A stretch of DNA of 64,000 nt from Plantago elongata (Eukaryota; Streptophyta; Magnoliopsida; Lamiales; Plantaginaceae): NCBI GenBank assembly GCA_036897095.1, contig JAYMSP010000094.1, positions 1 to 64,000 of the forward strand, given 5' to 3'. Made by a program: the position numbers and the translations under genes. The notes below the pieces were generated by a model. That model saw only the letters and a program-made list of their open reading frames with translations, was not told the DNA's origin and ran no database searches. Shown here in pieces: positions 47,620-59,640 of the stretch; within the stretch, counting starts at the first letter, position 1; every line of letters starts with the position of its first letter.

Positions 47620-49600
47620 ACCTTTTGAGACATTGCTCACTCGCCCGGGGACATATGACCTCCTCTGCTATTTGCAGCCAATGTGGCACAGAGGATGAAA
47701 TATTGATCCACCTTTTGAGACATTGCTCCTCAGCAAAGCGGGTTTGGAAAGAAATAATTCAACCCCATGACGCAGCAAAATTTGAGGCTATTTTTGATGA
47801 AGAATGGATCAGGATGAATCTTCAAGAGTCTTCGTCAACAAACTGAATCCCGAGTTTAGTTGGCCGAATGTTTGGAACATTTGGAAGTCAAGAAACGCAT
47901 CTGTCTTTCGGGGAAAAGCTCAAAGTGGTGCGTGCTTAACTGCTTACTCTTCATGATAAACCAGCTTGGTAGTGATTTGACTATGCGATTAAACCTGAAT
48001 AGCAGGTACCAGTGGAGTCTTAGATGGAATAAAACAAAGTCGACATGCATGAAGTTGAATGTTGATGGGAGCTGCAAACCTCGAGCTAATGCGGGGGCTG
48101 TTGGAGGGGTTCTCAGGGATGAGCATGTGAAGTGGATGTGGGGCTTCACCGCACTAATAAGCAGCCCAATAGTGAATGAAACAGAGTTGCGCAACGTGTT
48201 GCGAGGCCTCAAGCTGGCATGGGACAAGAGAAAACATAAACTGCAGGTGGAAACGAATCCGGAAGCCATTTTCAGCTGGCTTTCAGAAACTGATAGTCCC
48301 CCACAGGAACTTGAGTCTACAGTAGCAATGTGCAAGGAGCTTCTGCGTAATCCGTGGGAGATTGATGTTCAGAAGATTGATAGAAGGAAAAATTACAAAT
48401 TAGTCATGCTCCTAAAAACTTCAAACACATTAGTCACACATAAAAAAAACATCCTACAAATTAATTAAAACTTCTATATAAATTAGTCATCTTCTTAATT
48501 TTAATAACTTTCATATACATCATTACCTTTTTTTTTATGAAATCACATCCTTAATTACATATCTAATTAAATCATTCATTTTGGTAATTAAAATTCTTTC
48601 ATAATAAAAAATTAATATTGCAAGATCTTCCAACTCATTTCAACGTCGAATTATAAACATTAAAAGCACTCATTTCAAAATAAGCATGCATCATTGTATG
48701 AGAACCAATCATTACCACTCAATAATCAAGAGTATTTTCTATGTAATCAAATCGGACTAACTTCAATCTCAAACTATCTCAATATATTTAAACACCACAA
48801 TTCATTACTACAAATCACATTTATCAAGCAAGCACCACAATTCATTGCTTCCAAACATCACAATCATAACGCACTGTAAATCATCTCAAACATGCTACAA
48901 CCCAACCGTGTTCAGTTAAACATAAATATTGTCATTATTCATAAAAATCAAGTATAAAAACAAAATCAAGCATCTTTATTAAAAACAAAACAAGTATCTA
49001 ATTAATCAAGTATCTTACTTCTACATCAAACATCTTCAATAACAATGACCAAGCATATTCATTTTAACTTAGGAAAATGATTGATGTCTTCAAGAAGCTT
49101 GATGTCTTCATGAAGCTTTAATTGAAGGAATCGACTGAATTGAAGAAATCGATTGAGATGCTTGAATGTAGGAAAGATGCTTGCCGGCAACGATGCTTGA
49201 TTAGAAGCGTGAATTTCTGGCCAAAACGATCCATTTATCAAGTTAACTAAGAAGATAGAGGCAAACAATTGATTTAGCATCTCCCATAATATGATTTTAT
49301 AATTATGTTGATGTTTGTTTAGGAAGGCAAGAAGGTAAATTGGGCATCTTTAGAAATTTAATTAAATTGTAGGAAAGATTACATGTTTAACTAATAGGTA
49401 GTAAAGTATTGGAGGAGAGATTAATTTGTAATTCTCTCTTGATAGAAATGCAAATGGTTGTGCAGGTCATTTAGCAAGTCTTGGCTATAACTACGGTGGT
49501 GAAAAACTCTGGTTATATCCGTCGATTTCTGTTATCCCTATTTTGGATCTTGCCAATGGCTTTTAGGCCTTAATATTATCTTGTCTTATAAAGAAAAAAC
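47620..49600 (+). mobile_element. 3' part of a second L1-type LINE (zf-RVT and RNase H), interrupted
   Basis: The segment 47670-47846 codes for the cysteine/histidine zf-RVT motif (SAICSQCGTEDEILIHLLRH, then CSSAKRVW). The segment 48030-48385 codes for an RNase H-like RVT_3 domain (MKLNVDGSCKPRANAGAVGG, NETELRNVLRGLKLA). The end of that domain (AGHLASLGYNYGGEKLW) reappears at 49468-49520 after the Mutator-like insert at 48386-49438. Between the two domains the frame is shifted. A 20-base block CCACCTTTTGAGACATTGCT, with one difference, is present twice (near 47619 and 47708). The element lacks its 5' part and is dead. Confidence 0.75.
48386..49438. mobile_element. Non-autonomous Mutator-like element (1053 bp) inside the LINE
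   Basis: Flanked by a perfect 9-base duplication TTGATAGAA at 48377-48385 and 49439-49447, the length typical of Mutator-like elements. Its ends are inverted repeats of about 28 bp sharing AATTACAAATTA and then TCTCC-like bases. The interior is AT-rich with only short open frames (48694-48879 on plus, 49059-49280 on minus), none recognisable, so no transposase of its own. The insertion cuts the LINE RNase H coding region, so it is younger than the LINE. Confidence 0.85.
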
Positions 49601-49906
49601 ATTTGCATTTAGTTACATGACTTCTTTCTGGACATAATAATTGTATGCACGGTGAAATGAAAAATAAATTAACATAGATGCTCTTTCATGCTCTTATGTT
49701 TCCACCCTAGCTTAGCAGTTAACAATCAGCACTGATAGCTAAGGAACATGATGGCAGATGGGAACGGAACGATGATCTTGACATTCGACCGGTTGGTTGT
49801 CAATTAGAAGATAATTTTGAACAATTCTCACTATAATTCAATAATCCTGGTATGAAATAGTACATAGGATGATTACAAGTTTCTACTACACCTGGCCAAA
49901 GAATTA

Positions 49907-51754
49907 CTAGTTGCCAAAACTCCAGTTTAGTGTTCCTTCATCTCTGGAGTGAAATTTCTCGTAAATATTAACAAGTCCCTGTTGAAGTCCCTGTACATCT
50001 GTCATTAGAGCTTGCGCCTTTTCCTCTTCCTTACTACTTGCCTCTAAAAGCTTCGTTGTCTTCTCTATTTTTCTCTTATAACTTCTAATCTGCAGGTTAG
50101 ATATAAACAGGTTACGATTAGTATGGGCGGAACCAGCAGGAGGAGGATGCATAGTGTGGCATTCACCCTTTGCATATAGTTATTTTATCGTGACATCGAG
50201 TACTAATAGTAGATGTGCACTGAAAATGTGAAAGGTTACACTAATGCTTTATGGGTAGGTTGAATTTTATGTACGCTGATTGTAACGTGGATCAAGATTC
50301 GACGCTATTATTCAGAAAAGACATACACATAGAAAGGGAGGTAAAAACCTTTCTGTAAGGCCACCTGTTGACACCATTCCTACGGCATATCTTCTTCAAC
50401 ACAGTAGGGCATAGGCTCATCTTCTGTGCAGCCTCTTCAATCGGAAACTCAAAGTATTTGGTCAAGTCTTTCAGATTCAACTTTCTTGTTCTTGCCCTCT
50501 GCACCACTCAACAGTAAACCAAACAAAATCATCAACAACACGCTGCGAACTTCAAACAAGTTTGTAAATAATTAAGTAGACTAATGCATACCTGCGTTGC
50601 AAGAGGGATCTTGGTACCTCCCAGCTGTCCACTTGGTTTCGCGTCTTTATCATTTTCACAAGTACCTAATTAAGAATATTGATCATTGTTCACACAAATG
50701 CTAGATGAATTTGTGAAAGCCACTTAATTAATTTCCACCAAGGGATTACCACCTATGTTATCCTGTGGCAATTGCAGAAACTCATCCATGCAGTCATTGT
50801 CGTTCAGTCCTACACTGAGGGCTTCATAGAAGGATGACAAAGGGTCTTGCTCCATATTGTAGCCCTCTTGTTCACAAGCCTCCATATATCGGACTAAGAA
50901 CCATTTCACATTCTGTATGGCTTCTTTCTGAAAGCTGCCATTGGTTATGACACATAAAGTTCAGATTTTCAATAGAGTGAAAGTTCCCCATATTGTTCAC
51001 CTCAGGAACGCATCAACAGCTTAACAAATTAAACCATGTTTAGGAGTGCACAAGTGCGATGAATCTAGAAGTGATCGAAGTGCCATAAATCAATAAATTT
51101 GACCTGATAACAGAATTCATTTTAGTGTACACAGACAAACAAAACCAAGACTTACTCGAACATCTGGCACTCTTTCCGCTGATCAAAACCCGGTTCTGAA
51201 TCAAATATTCCAATAATTGCATGTGTGATAATTCCAAGGCTTCCATGAATCTCAAGCCGCTTCACATTGACTCCTAAACATCAGAATTAGAGTGACAGAA
51301 ATTATAAAGCAAATCATAAACATAATAATTCACTCGACAGAAACGGGCATGCACCTCTAGTGTGAGTTATGACCCTTAGTGTTTGGCAACAACTGCAATC
51401 TTTCTCCGACAAGACAGTCAAAGGCATTGGCAGCAGATAATTATCCGCTATATCCGAAATTTCATTACTTTCATCAGGAACCTCATAAAAACCAGTTGGA
51501 GAGAAGTCTCCGAGTGGATCATCATCATCTTCAGTTCCATTGCACACAGCCCAGATAAAACGATCCTGTAATGGACCATCAGGATTCAATATCGGTTCAG
51601 GATCCGGTAAAACTAATGTAGGACATTCGGCAAAGATGGAAGATACGTCAATGATGGGATAATCGTCAAACGTGTCATGAGAGGGGAAACTGTCGGCATC
51701 GAATTCCATTCTGATAGTGAAGGAGTCTGCGACGCTCGGAAGACCAAGCGCCAT
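49907..51754 (-). CDS. RWP-RK domain transcription factor, RKD type
   Basis: Six coding exons, 51754-51355, 51273-51156, 50934-50753, 50665-50592, 50498-50349, 50089-49907, all in phase, giving 368 residues. The start MALGLPSVADSFTIRMEFD is the first ATG; the frame is open above it but without another ATG. The acidic N-terminal half (EFDADSFPSHDTFDDYP, GTEDDDDPLGDFSP) could be an activation region. The RWP-RK domain is residues about 259-310: LNLKDLTKYFEFPIEEAAQK, then CPTVLKKICRRNG, then RWPYRK at 303-308. A lysine-rich coiled coil follows to the end. There is no PB1 domain, which separates it from NIN-like proteins and fits the RKD group. RKDs control egg-cell and early embryo programmes in plants; a role here is inference from family. 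Confidence 0.88.
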
Positions 51755-52555
51755 GGAGAGTGTAAGTGACCCAGAGAAACCAGAAGGCAGGAAATTCAGT
51801 TCGTTTAGCAACTTGAATGGTTCAGAAGAAATTGTTGAGTTTGTTGTTTATAACCAAACGGTTCAGGGAACAAGACAGTTAGATACTTAGACGTTAACGG
51901 CAGTTGAAAGAGCGGTTAAATTTTTGTTTTTAACTTTTCCAAATTTGAGTTACATTGCTTGCCGCTAGTTACAAATTACTCCAAATCTAGATCGCCCGAA
52001 AGCGTCTAGAAATGCAAATACTCCGTCCTGTTAAAATAGGTTGTGTTTGATTGTTTTAGTCAAACTATTTCGCCATCTACTCGAATTAACTGTAAATATA
52101 AAATATTAAATTAAATTATATAATACAAAGATTGTATACTAAATTTTAATAGGTGAATTTCATTTTATACTCCTCTTAAATGTTATAATTATACTTTGAT
52201 CCCTATAATTCAACAATAATATATTATTATATATAGGTTCATTTAAAATATTTTGATGTCAAACATTATCTTATTTTGTCAATTTAAAAAAGTACCTCTT
52301 ATTACTTCATATTTCAATTTAAATTCTTTATTTTTTTATTTCTTTTTGTTAAGTACCTTACTTTCTAGTTAATACTATGAATTAAAAAAATTATAGAGGT
52401 CTTTTATAATTTTCACAATAATATAAATAATTTTTGGACTTAATTGCAGAATCAGAAATGACTTCATGACCAAATTAAAAGTTTGATTGAAATTTTGAAA
52501 TTCTTTTGGAAAAGGAGAATAGAGCTCCACCAGATATGATCGGGGCTTTGTAAAC
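51755..52555. other. Upstream region of the RWP-RK gene
   Basis: A TATA-like GGTTATAAAC on the minus strand near 51848-51857 lies about 95 bases above the ATG. At 52019 TA|CTCCGTCCTGTTAAAATAG looks like one end of a Stowaway MITE with no clear partner. The rest is AT-rich without genes. Confidence 0.35.
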
Positions 52556-53350
52556 AACTCTGATGGAGCTGTGTACGATTCCAATCAAAGTTGGTTTAAC
52601 AACTAAGGAATATTTTCTTACTAGCCTCTCTGTTCAGTCTAGTAGGAAGGATGTTGTTGTTGAGCAAGTTAGTAAAGTTTCCCATAAGTTTCAAGAGTTG
52701 CGAAGGTAAATGATCATGTGATGGTTGATGGGGATGAGTATCCTTTGGCATTTGAGAATTTCTTAATTTGAATCGACTGTGCAATATATTGGTGGGAACA
52801 ATGTTTGTGAAGATTCTGAAGAGTTCTCTTTGAGATTTGAGAACTACTTTGAACTTGCACCTGGAGAGACTAGTATGTGCAAAAACAGTGATGAACTTCC
52901 TCTCCTGGTTGTTGGTGAAGAATCATCTAATTCGTTTGGAAATTGATTCTTTTATCCAAAGTCTTTGATGGTTGGCTTCAATAGTGGAGTTTCAGAGTTT
53001 GAGCCTTGTGTGCTTAAACACTAAAGAAGAAAATCCGAAGGCTCCTCCCCTTTATTGGGAATTGTGTATCATTGTTCTCGTTATGTTGGGTCTCGGAGTG
53101 AATCCGTTTGGTCTGATCATGTTGGTTGTGTCTTGCATATTTTATCCAATATGACACTTATGATTGACGTCGAGCGTTAGTTTGTTTTGGCATAGTATGT
53201 AGGTGGTTGTATGTGAGCTAGTATATTCTTGTTGTGTTTCTTTCTGGTTTTGTGGTTTCCTTTGTGTTGCTCGTTTCACGTGTTCCTATATTCCCCATGT
53301 TTTTTTTTTTATGTTTATTAATAAAATTTGAGCTTCAAAAAAAACTCCAG
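52556..53350 (+). mobile_element. Decayed retroposed sequence with poly(A) tail (unassigned)
   Basis: About 800 bp of sequence less AT-rich than its surroundings, with short broken coding traces. It ends in a polyadenylation-like AATAAAATTTGAGCTTC and an A run at 53337-53345. The layout suggests a reverse-transcribed copy of some transcript or the 3' end of a LINE-like element. I recognise no protein family. Confidence 0.35.
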
Positions 53351-54242
53351 TAGCTTCATCCGAAGCATCTCCGGTTAGAGCTGTGAATTGCAACTCCTAT
53401 CAGAGCTAAAACAACTCTTGTTGAACAGCTCCGCACTGGGAAAATTCGACACCTAAGTTGTGCAGACGATCATAGCTTATTGGAGTTGCTCTGGCCACTT
53501 TCGAATTATTACTTTTTTGTTTCTTTCTTTCTTTTAATTTCTAATAAAAGTTTCTTTTTATTTTAAATATTTCATTTATTAGTTTGTTGAATATTATAAT
53601 TTATAATATGAAATAAATATATAATTTAGGGTTAAATTTACAAGCATCATTAGAACTTGTGAAGAGTGAATTTTTTTGTTTGATTATTTGAACTTATATG
53701 TAATTATTGATAGATATTTAGATTTAGATATAGTTGTTTATTTAGTAGGGACTCGATCGATTAATGGTCAAGTCATTACATAGAAACGTACTAAGAGAAC
53801 ATTCACAGTGGTAACAATTCAAAAAAGGTAACCGACTATATTGGTACCAGTAGAATGTAATCTTTCAAAAAGTGTACATTACAATAAGATGTTTTTAAAA
53901 GAGGTATTTTTAGATTTTTAAAATCAAAATAATTATGTGGATTCATATGTAGAATTGAAATAAATATATAGAGTGGAACGAACATTTGAAATAAATAATT
54001 ACGTCCCGTCCACCCACCCACCAACCAGCCATCTGTATATCTAACCCACAGGCCACAGTCAAGAAACCAAATCCATCATTCCCTCTTTCTTATAATAGCC
54101 TCCTCATCTAAATATTCCGTTAATCAACCATCCATTTCCGATTTCTTCCTAAAGTCAAAACGAAAATTCCCCAGCAAAAACATCACCTGAAAATCCTTAA
54201 AGTCTCTCTCACTTCCATGTTGTTCCCGCTAAGCCAGAATTG
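53351..54242. other. Spacer and promoter of the MFS gene
   Basis: AT-rich, no gene seen. A TATA-like CTTATAATAG at 54089-54098 lies about 150 bases before the ATG. The leader is rich in C and T. Confidence 0.35.
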
Positions 54243-57200
54243 ATGGCAGGAGAGTCCCGGAAATGGATGATATTGGTGGCAACGACATGGATACAAGCAT
54301 TTACAGGGACAAACCTCGATTTCTCATCCTATTCGTCCAATTTGAAATCGGTAATGGGAATCTCGCAGGTCCAATTGAACTATTTGGCAGTTGCTTCGGA
54401 CATGGGTAAGCTCTTTGGATGGTGTTCTGGTCTCTGTCTTTTCGTTCTGCCTACTTGGATCGTCTTGCTCATCGCTGCTTTTATGGGACTTGTTGGCTAT
54501 GGCTTCCAGTGGCTTCTCATTCAGAACTTCATCGTTTTGCCTTATTTTCTGGTATGTATGTATGGAATATACAGACCTTTTCAATTACTTATTTCATTTC
54601 TCTTCTTTTCGTTATAGCGTTTGTTATGGAGTTAAAATTCAAAATAAAATTTAGTCATTTTAATTAGATAAATTCGGCGTTTGAAATGTGAATGTGATTA
54701 TTTATACTGTACTAAGATTTTTATTTACTGAACCAGGATGGTAATTTATTGCATAAAGAAATACATATGTTACGTTTAAATTGCATATATTCTCGGAAAA
54801 AATATTTTAAACTGGTATAGAACTTTGGTTAAAAAGTGGGTTAAAAACAACCAATCCTAAATAGACTAAAGTAGGCTAATCTTAAGTGTTTTTAACTTGA
54901 TTCTTTTAATTAAAACACTTAGTGGATGTGTTTTAATTATTTCGAATTGCGTTAATGTATTTAAAAACAACATAAAAAATTTAATTTAAATTTAATTTGA
55001 ATTGAAATAGCTCAACTTAAAATAGTGTAACTGTGTTAATTAACGCTTCATCTAAAATTAGACCTACAAATCATATGAATTTTTTCATACGAAAGTACTA
55101 ACTTATTGATATGTTTTATAGGGGTTTAAAATGTTTTATAAACAAGTTATTTTATGCTATTTTCTCCGGCCTTCATAAAGTGAAATAATTACTTTTACAA
55201 TTTAAGAAAGAAAGAATGTTTAAGAAGTATGAAGTATGTGTTTAATAAATTAATTAAGTGGAAAATTATATGTAGGTCAAATAATATGCTGTTAAATGTT
55301 ATTTGTATTTTGATTTTATTATTATAAATGAAAAATTATTTATTTTAATGGGATGTTGAAAATGAAAATTTGTTTCACCTTTAGAAGTATGGAGGAAGTA
55401 AAATAAAATTTTGTGTTTGGTGACACAAGTTTGTTTTATTTTTTAGTTGAATTGGTTGTCAATTTTGAAAATGGCGGTACAATTTGATTGATACTACTTT
55501 TTAACAATTTAAAGAAACGTTACGTACACTATGCTTGACGACAACTGAATGGTCACGTTTATTTTACTCTTTCTCTTTAAGTTTCCTTTTTATATTTTGC
55601 CAACCTCACAAACTAAATTGACGGCTTCATTATTTGTTTGGTGCAACTTTTAATGATTTCGTTGATCAACTAATCAACTACCAAACACTAGTTGCTACCT
55701 AACACGGAATTATGTTATAACTTCATTATTGATTTGATATTTGTAGGTGAAAAATTAAAGTCAGTCAATATGAACAAGAAAAATTGTTGTATATAAAACA
55801 ATTGTTGTATATAAACCTCTGAGTTATAAATGCAAAACACTAAACATAAATTTTTTATTTTACGTAGCCATTTCAACTAAAATCTCATAATCTCTGTGCA
55901 CAGGTAGTTTTATTATCTTTGTTATCTGGTTGCAGCATCTGTTGGTTCAACACAGTATGCTATGTCCTCTGCATCAAAAACTTCCCATCAAACCGGCAAC
56001 TTGCTCTGTCCCTCAGCGTAAGCTTCAATGGCGTAAGTGCAGCGCTGTACCATCTCATTGCTGATTCCATAGACCCAAATGACAATCGCATCTACCTTCT
56101 CCTCAATGCATTAGTCCCGCTCATAGTATCACTCATTGCTCTGTTCCCAATCACTCGAAATACACCTCCAAAATTCACTCAACACCATTCGTCCAATTTT
56201 TTCTTGCTAACTTTGGTAGCAGCTTTCACCGGCCTATATCTCCTGCTCTTGAACAAAATAACACTAGATGCACCAACTGCACGTGTGGCCTTACTAGGAG
56301 CTGTATTTTTGTTACTACTTCCGTTAGTTACACCTGGCATAGTTTACATCCAGGAGTTAGCTCGTAAAGCTAGTTATTCCAGCCTTGAACTAGAAGATTG
56401 GAGTTTCAGTTTGATACAGAAAATTAATTCTGATCCGGTAGTTGATAATAAAGAAGTTATAGGAATCGGTGCAGTAGTAAGCCATCATAATGTATCTAAC
56501 TATGCTAAATCTTTTACTCTAAGAACGGAGGAAGGTTTCTGTGGCAATGTGTTATTCAGGGACAGGTTAGTTGTTCTTGGAGAAGAACACTCCACTAGTT
56601 TGCTTATCCGCCGATGGGACTTTTGGCTCTACTTTTTCGCCTATCTATGTGGTGGAACAATAGGACTAGTGTATAGCAACAATCTTGGTCAAATTTCTCA
56701 AGCACTTGGTTATGATTCGGAGGTGAGCACTCTTGTTTCTATCTATTCAGCATTCTCATTCTTTGGACGCTTGCTTTCAACAACTCCTGACTATTTACAA
56801 AAGTAAGCATTTCATCTCATTAATATTTGCATTCTGGAAATTCTATTCTGGATTGTGTTACTGTTTATGATAGAACATGTTCACGGAAGCTTACAATCAT
56901 GATTTTTAAATGAATTTCAGCTATTGCAGCAAGATGTATTATGCAAGGACAGGATGGTTCGCACTAGCCTTGGTTCCAACACCAATGGCGTTTCTCCTCC
57001 TTGTTCTATCCGGCAGTAAGACGACACTAATTACATCCACAGCAATGATTGGCCTGAGTTCAGGTTTTGTGTTTTCTGCTGCAGTTTCAATCACATCGGA
57101 GCTTTTCGGCCCTAACAGAGCAGGAGTAAACCACAATATTCTCATCACAAATATCCCAATCGGATCGCTACTGTACAGTCTCTTTGCAGCTTTGGTGTAT

Positions 57201-57428
57201 GAGGCCAATATAGGAACTTCAAGTAAGGGTGATAAGCTAATGGTGTGCACTGGTAGGAGTTGTTACCATCAGACTTTCATATGGTGGTGGGGTATCTCAT
57301 TGATAGGTCTTTTTTCGAGTTCATTGCTTTTTGTTAGAACCAAAGCTGTCTATAATTGCTCTGAGAAAACCAGAAATGACACTCAAATTGTACTCTCCTC
57401 ATCTGTTTCTGCATATGAAAGGACTTGA
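54243..57428 (+). CDS. Nodulin-like / NFD4-type major facilitator superfamily protein
   Basis: Three coding exons, 54243-54551, 55904-56802 and 56930-57428, all in phase, giving 568 residues, normal for the family. It is an integral membrane protein with about twelve hydrophobic segments. The N-terminal Nodulin-like domain begins SRKWMILVATTWIQAFTGTN and DFSSYSSNLKSV; the second half has RRWDFWLYFFAYLCGGTIGL, YSNNLGQI and GLSSGFVFSA. A hydrophilic loop (about residues 240-300) joins the halves. Family members are poorly characterised; related proteins have been tied to organic-solute or metal transport, so substrate and membrane are unknown here. The start ATG follows an in-frame TTG and is the first good one. 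Exon 3 has two in-frame acceptors 9 bases apart (56920 and 56929), which would add or drop three residues; the downstream one fits the family length better. Confidence 0.9.
55164..55398. mobile_element. Stowaway-like MITE in MFS intron 1
   Basis: About 235 bp. The left end CTCCGGCCTTCATAAAGTG and the right end TTAGAAGTATGGAGGAAG are inverted relatives, and a TA follows the right end at 55399-55400. The ends are more diverged than in the 33.1-kb copy, so it is probably older. Confidence 0.6.
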
Positions 57429-58320
57429 TTACTACTTATTGCTTAACAAGGTTTTCTTGATTTCTTAACTTTTGATAATATTACCTTTACCCCCACATAA
57501 TTAATAACAACTTAAAACAATCATATTTAGATGGGTTATTATGATGACAACCGAGATGGTTATCAGTTTGAGTGACACAGGTAACTATTATCATCAGAAA
57601 CAATTATTTTAATTTATCTTTTAGTTACTATTTTATATGTTTTGTAAAACTTCATACATTAATCACTCCTTACTGTTACATAGAAATTCATACATTACTA
57701 AAAAAAAGCTAACCTGCATCTAATAAATAATAAATAATCTCAATTTTACATTGACTTTACAATTTTTGCTACTAAAAATTTACTATTTTCCACATTTTTT
57801 ATATTTTATTAGTATTTTAACTTTTTGTATAAAATTGTATGTTAACCGTTGTTCTTCGGAGCAGAAGGAGTGTGCTATATTAAATATAATATTTTATTAT
57901 TAAATTTATTTAAAAATCGAAGGACATTTTGAAAAAATATATATTAACATTTTCAATGATAATTATACATTAACAAAGAAAAATAATACATCGAAATCAA
58001 ATGATACAATGACAAGTAATGCAAACGACCTAAAGTATTGATATGAAATCTATGTGGGTGGACCAAAATTTTGACATATGTGTTCAACCAAGTCATTTTG
58101 AAGTGTTTGTTAAGTTACCCAATCATGCAAATCCCATTCTATGTTGACGTAGGTTTTTTTTTTTGAAAAATATATTTTTCTCACTTTATTAAATGCAGAA
58201 TTAAAAAATTACGGGGTTTATAGAATCTCGTATACGAGATAATAATAAGTTCACTACCATAAAGAATATTATATACTTCTACAACTAGTATAAACCAAAA
58301 GACTAAATAGAGAACCAAAT
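57429..58320. other. 3' flank of the MFS gene and AT-rich spacer
   Basis: Contains the MFS 3' UTR and AT-rich sequence with a poly-T tract at 58154-58163. No gene is seen. Confidence 0.45.
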
Positions 58321-58329
58321 ATAGCCGCA

Positions 58330-59640
58330 AGATGATTATGATACGCCAACTTCAGAGGAGATGGGAGGCAGCTCCAAATAGCACCAGGAACAACAAGTTC
58401 ATCAAAGCATGAAAGCCAGTACTCCATATACACACCAAAATATCTTTCTGCCCATACGCATCGATGTAGTTGTCTATTGAATTGACCAATGAATCTCGAT
58501 GAGTGTAGTTGCTCGTATCGGTTCCACAGAATAAGTTAGTCCTTACTCCGCTTCTCCAGTGGACATTTCTTCATCGTATTCGCTTGGATTATCATAGTCA
58601 GCATACGTATCTCGGGATCTTCCACTATAATGTTATGTATTACGAGACAAGTGTACATGACTTTTTCCATTAATCCCTTAGTGAATGGAAGCCTCGATTG
58701 CTTGAGGATACGGAACTACTTTGGAGAACGCCCAAAAGCTCCCTTCACATCTTTCATGCATGTCTCTTGGTGTTGTGTAACTACACATTCCTTTCTAGTT
58801 TTTGGACCTTTGATTGAAGGGACAAATGTTGCCTTCATTCGTAAGATAGTATACCATGGTGTATTCGTGCTCATTAACTTGAAAAACAACGAAGGGTGAT
58901 TTTTCATTCAACAGGTCGTCAAACACCGGTGCACGTAAGAACATTTTTATCGTTAAGCCCCAAGTCTCCGATGAATGAATGCCAGGTCCAAAGGTCTCGT
59001 GAGGCCACAACTTCCAGAACAAAAGAGGCTTTTTTGCTCTTACCTGATACTGACTTTTCCAAGAAGTTGGACAATTTTCCCACTCCCAGCGCATACAATC
59101 AATTGATCTAATCATGTCAAAGAAACCTCAACATTGTTGATTTCACGTAGCCTCCTGACATTTGCTTCGTTTTCTTTTCTCGTGTAAAATTGGTTGTATT
59201 TGCCAATAACAAAGTCGCAAAATCACTCCAGTGAGTTTTTTGCGGATGTCTCACTTAATCGACAATAGTCGTCCACACTATTTGCACATGCACCACATGC
59301 ATGCATTATTGAGTTAACAAATAATTGCAATGCAGACAAGCCCATCCTACAAAAGTCATCGAATATAGGGGCTTCGTCTACTAACTTATTAAAAAAGCGT
59401 GCCTCATTTCGAATCTACGTCGAAATGTTGTGTGTATATTCCTTAAGTACGCAATCTTTATCATTATCATGAGGTAGCAGTAGTGCCTTGTATTCATCAG
59501 GTACAGTCTTCTACACCTTAGTGTCAATGGCTTTGACATGTGAGACTCTCCTAGCTCCTTGTAAGGTTTAAATTTCATTGACTAATCGCATTATCAAATT
59601 TGCTACGAATATCATTTTTCATCGAAAATTGTGCAAATCC
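58330..59640 (-). pseudogene. Decayed PIF/Harbinger (HARBI1-like) transposase
   Basis: Read on the minus strand, 59115-58795 starts IRSIDCMRWEWENCP, matching the plant HARBI1-like DDE_Tnp_4 signature around the first catalytic Asp, and later has PVFDDLLNEK. The segment around 58830-58716 continues with GPKTRKECVVTQHQE and MKDVKGAFG, where functional relatives have DVERAFG, so the third catalytic acid is lost. The region of the second Asp (usually a GSNNDINVL-like motif) is also degraded. The tail (YDNPSEYDEE, about 58600-58560) matches the C-terminus that follows the HNMIVEDER-like block in this family. Several frames and internal stops are involved, so it is a dead copy. Terminal repeats were not identified. 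Confidence 0.8.

Noticed and set aside
50341-50507. RWP-RK exon as a stand-alone short gene
   Set aside because: Splice sites and phases tie it to five other exons in one 368-residue protein.
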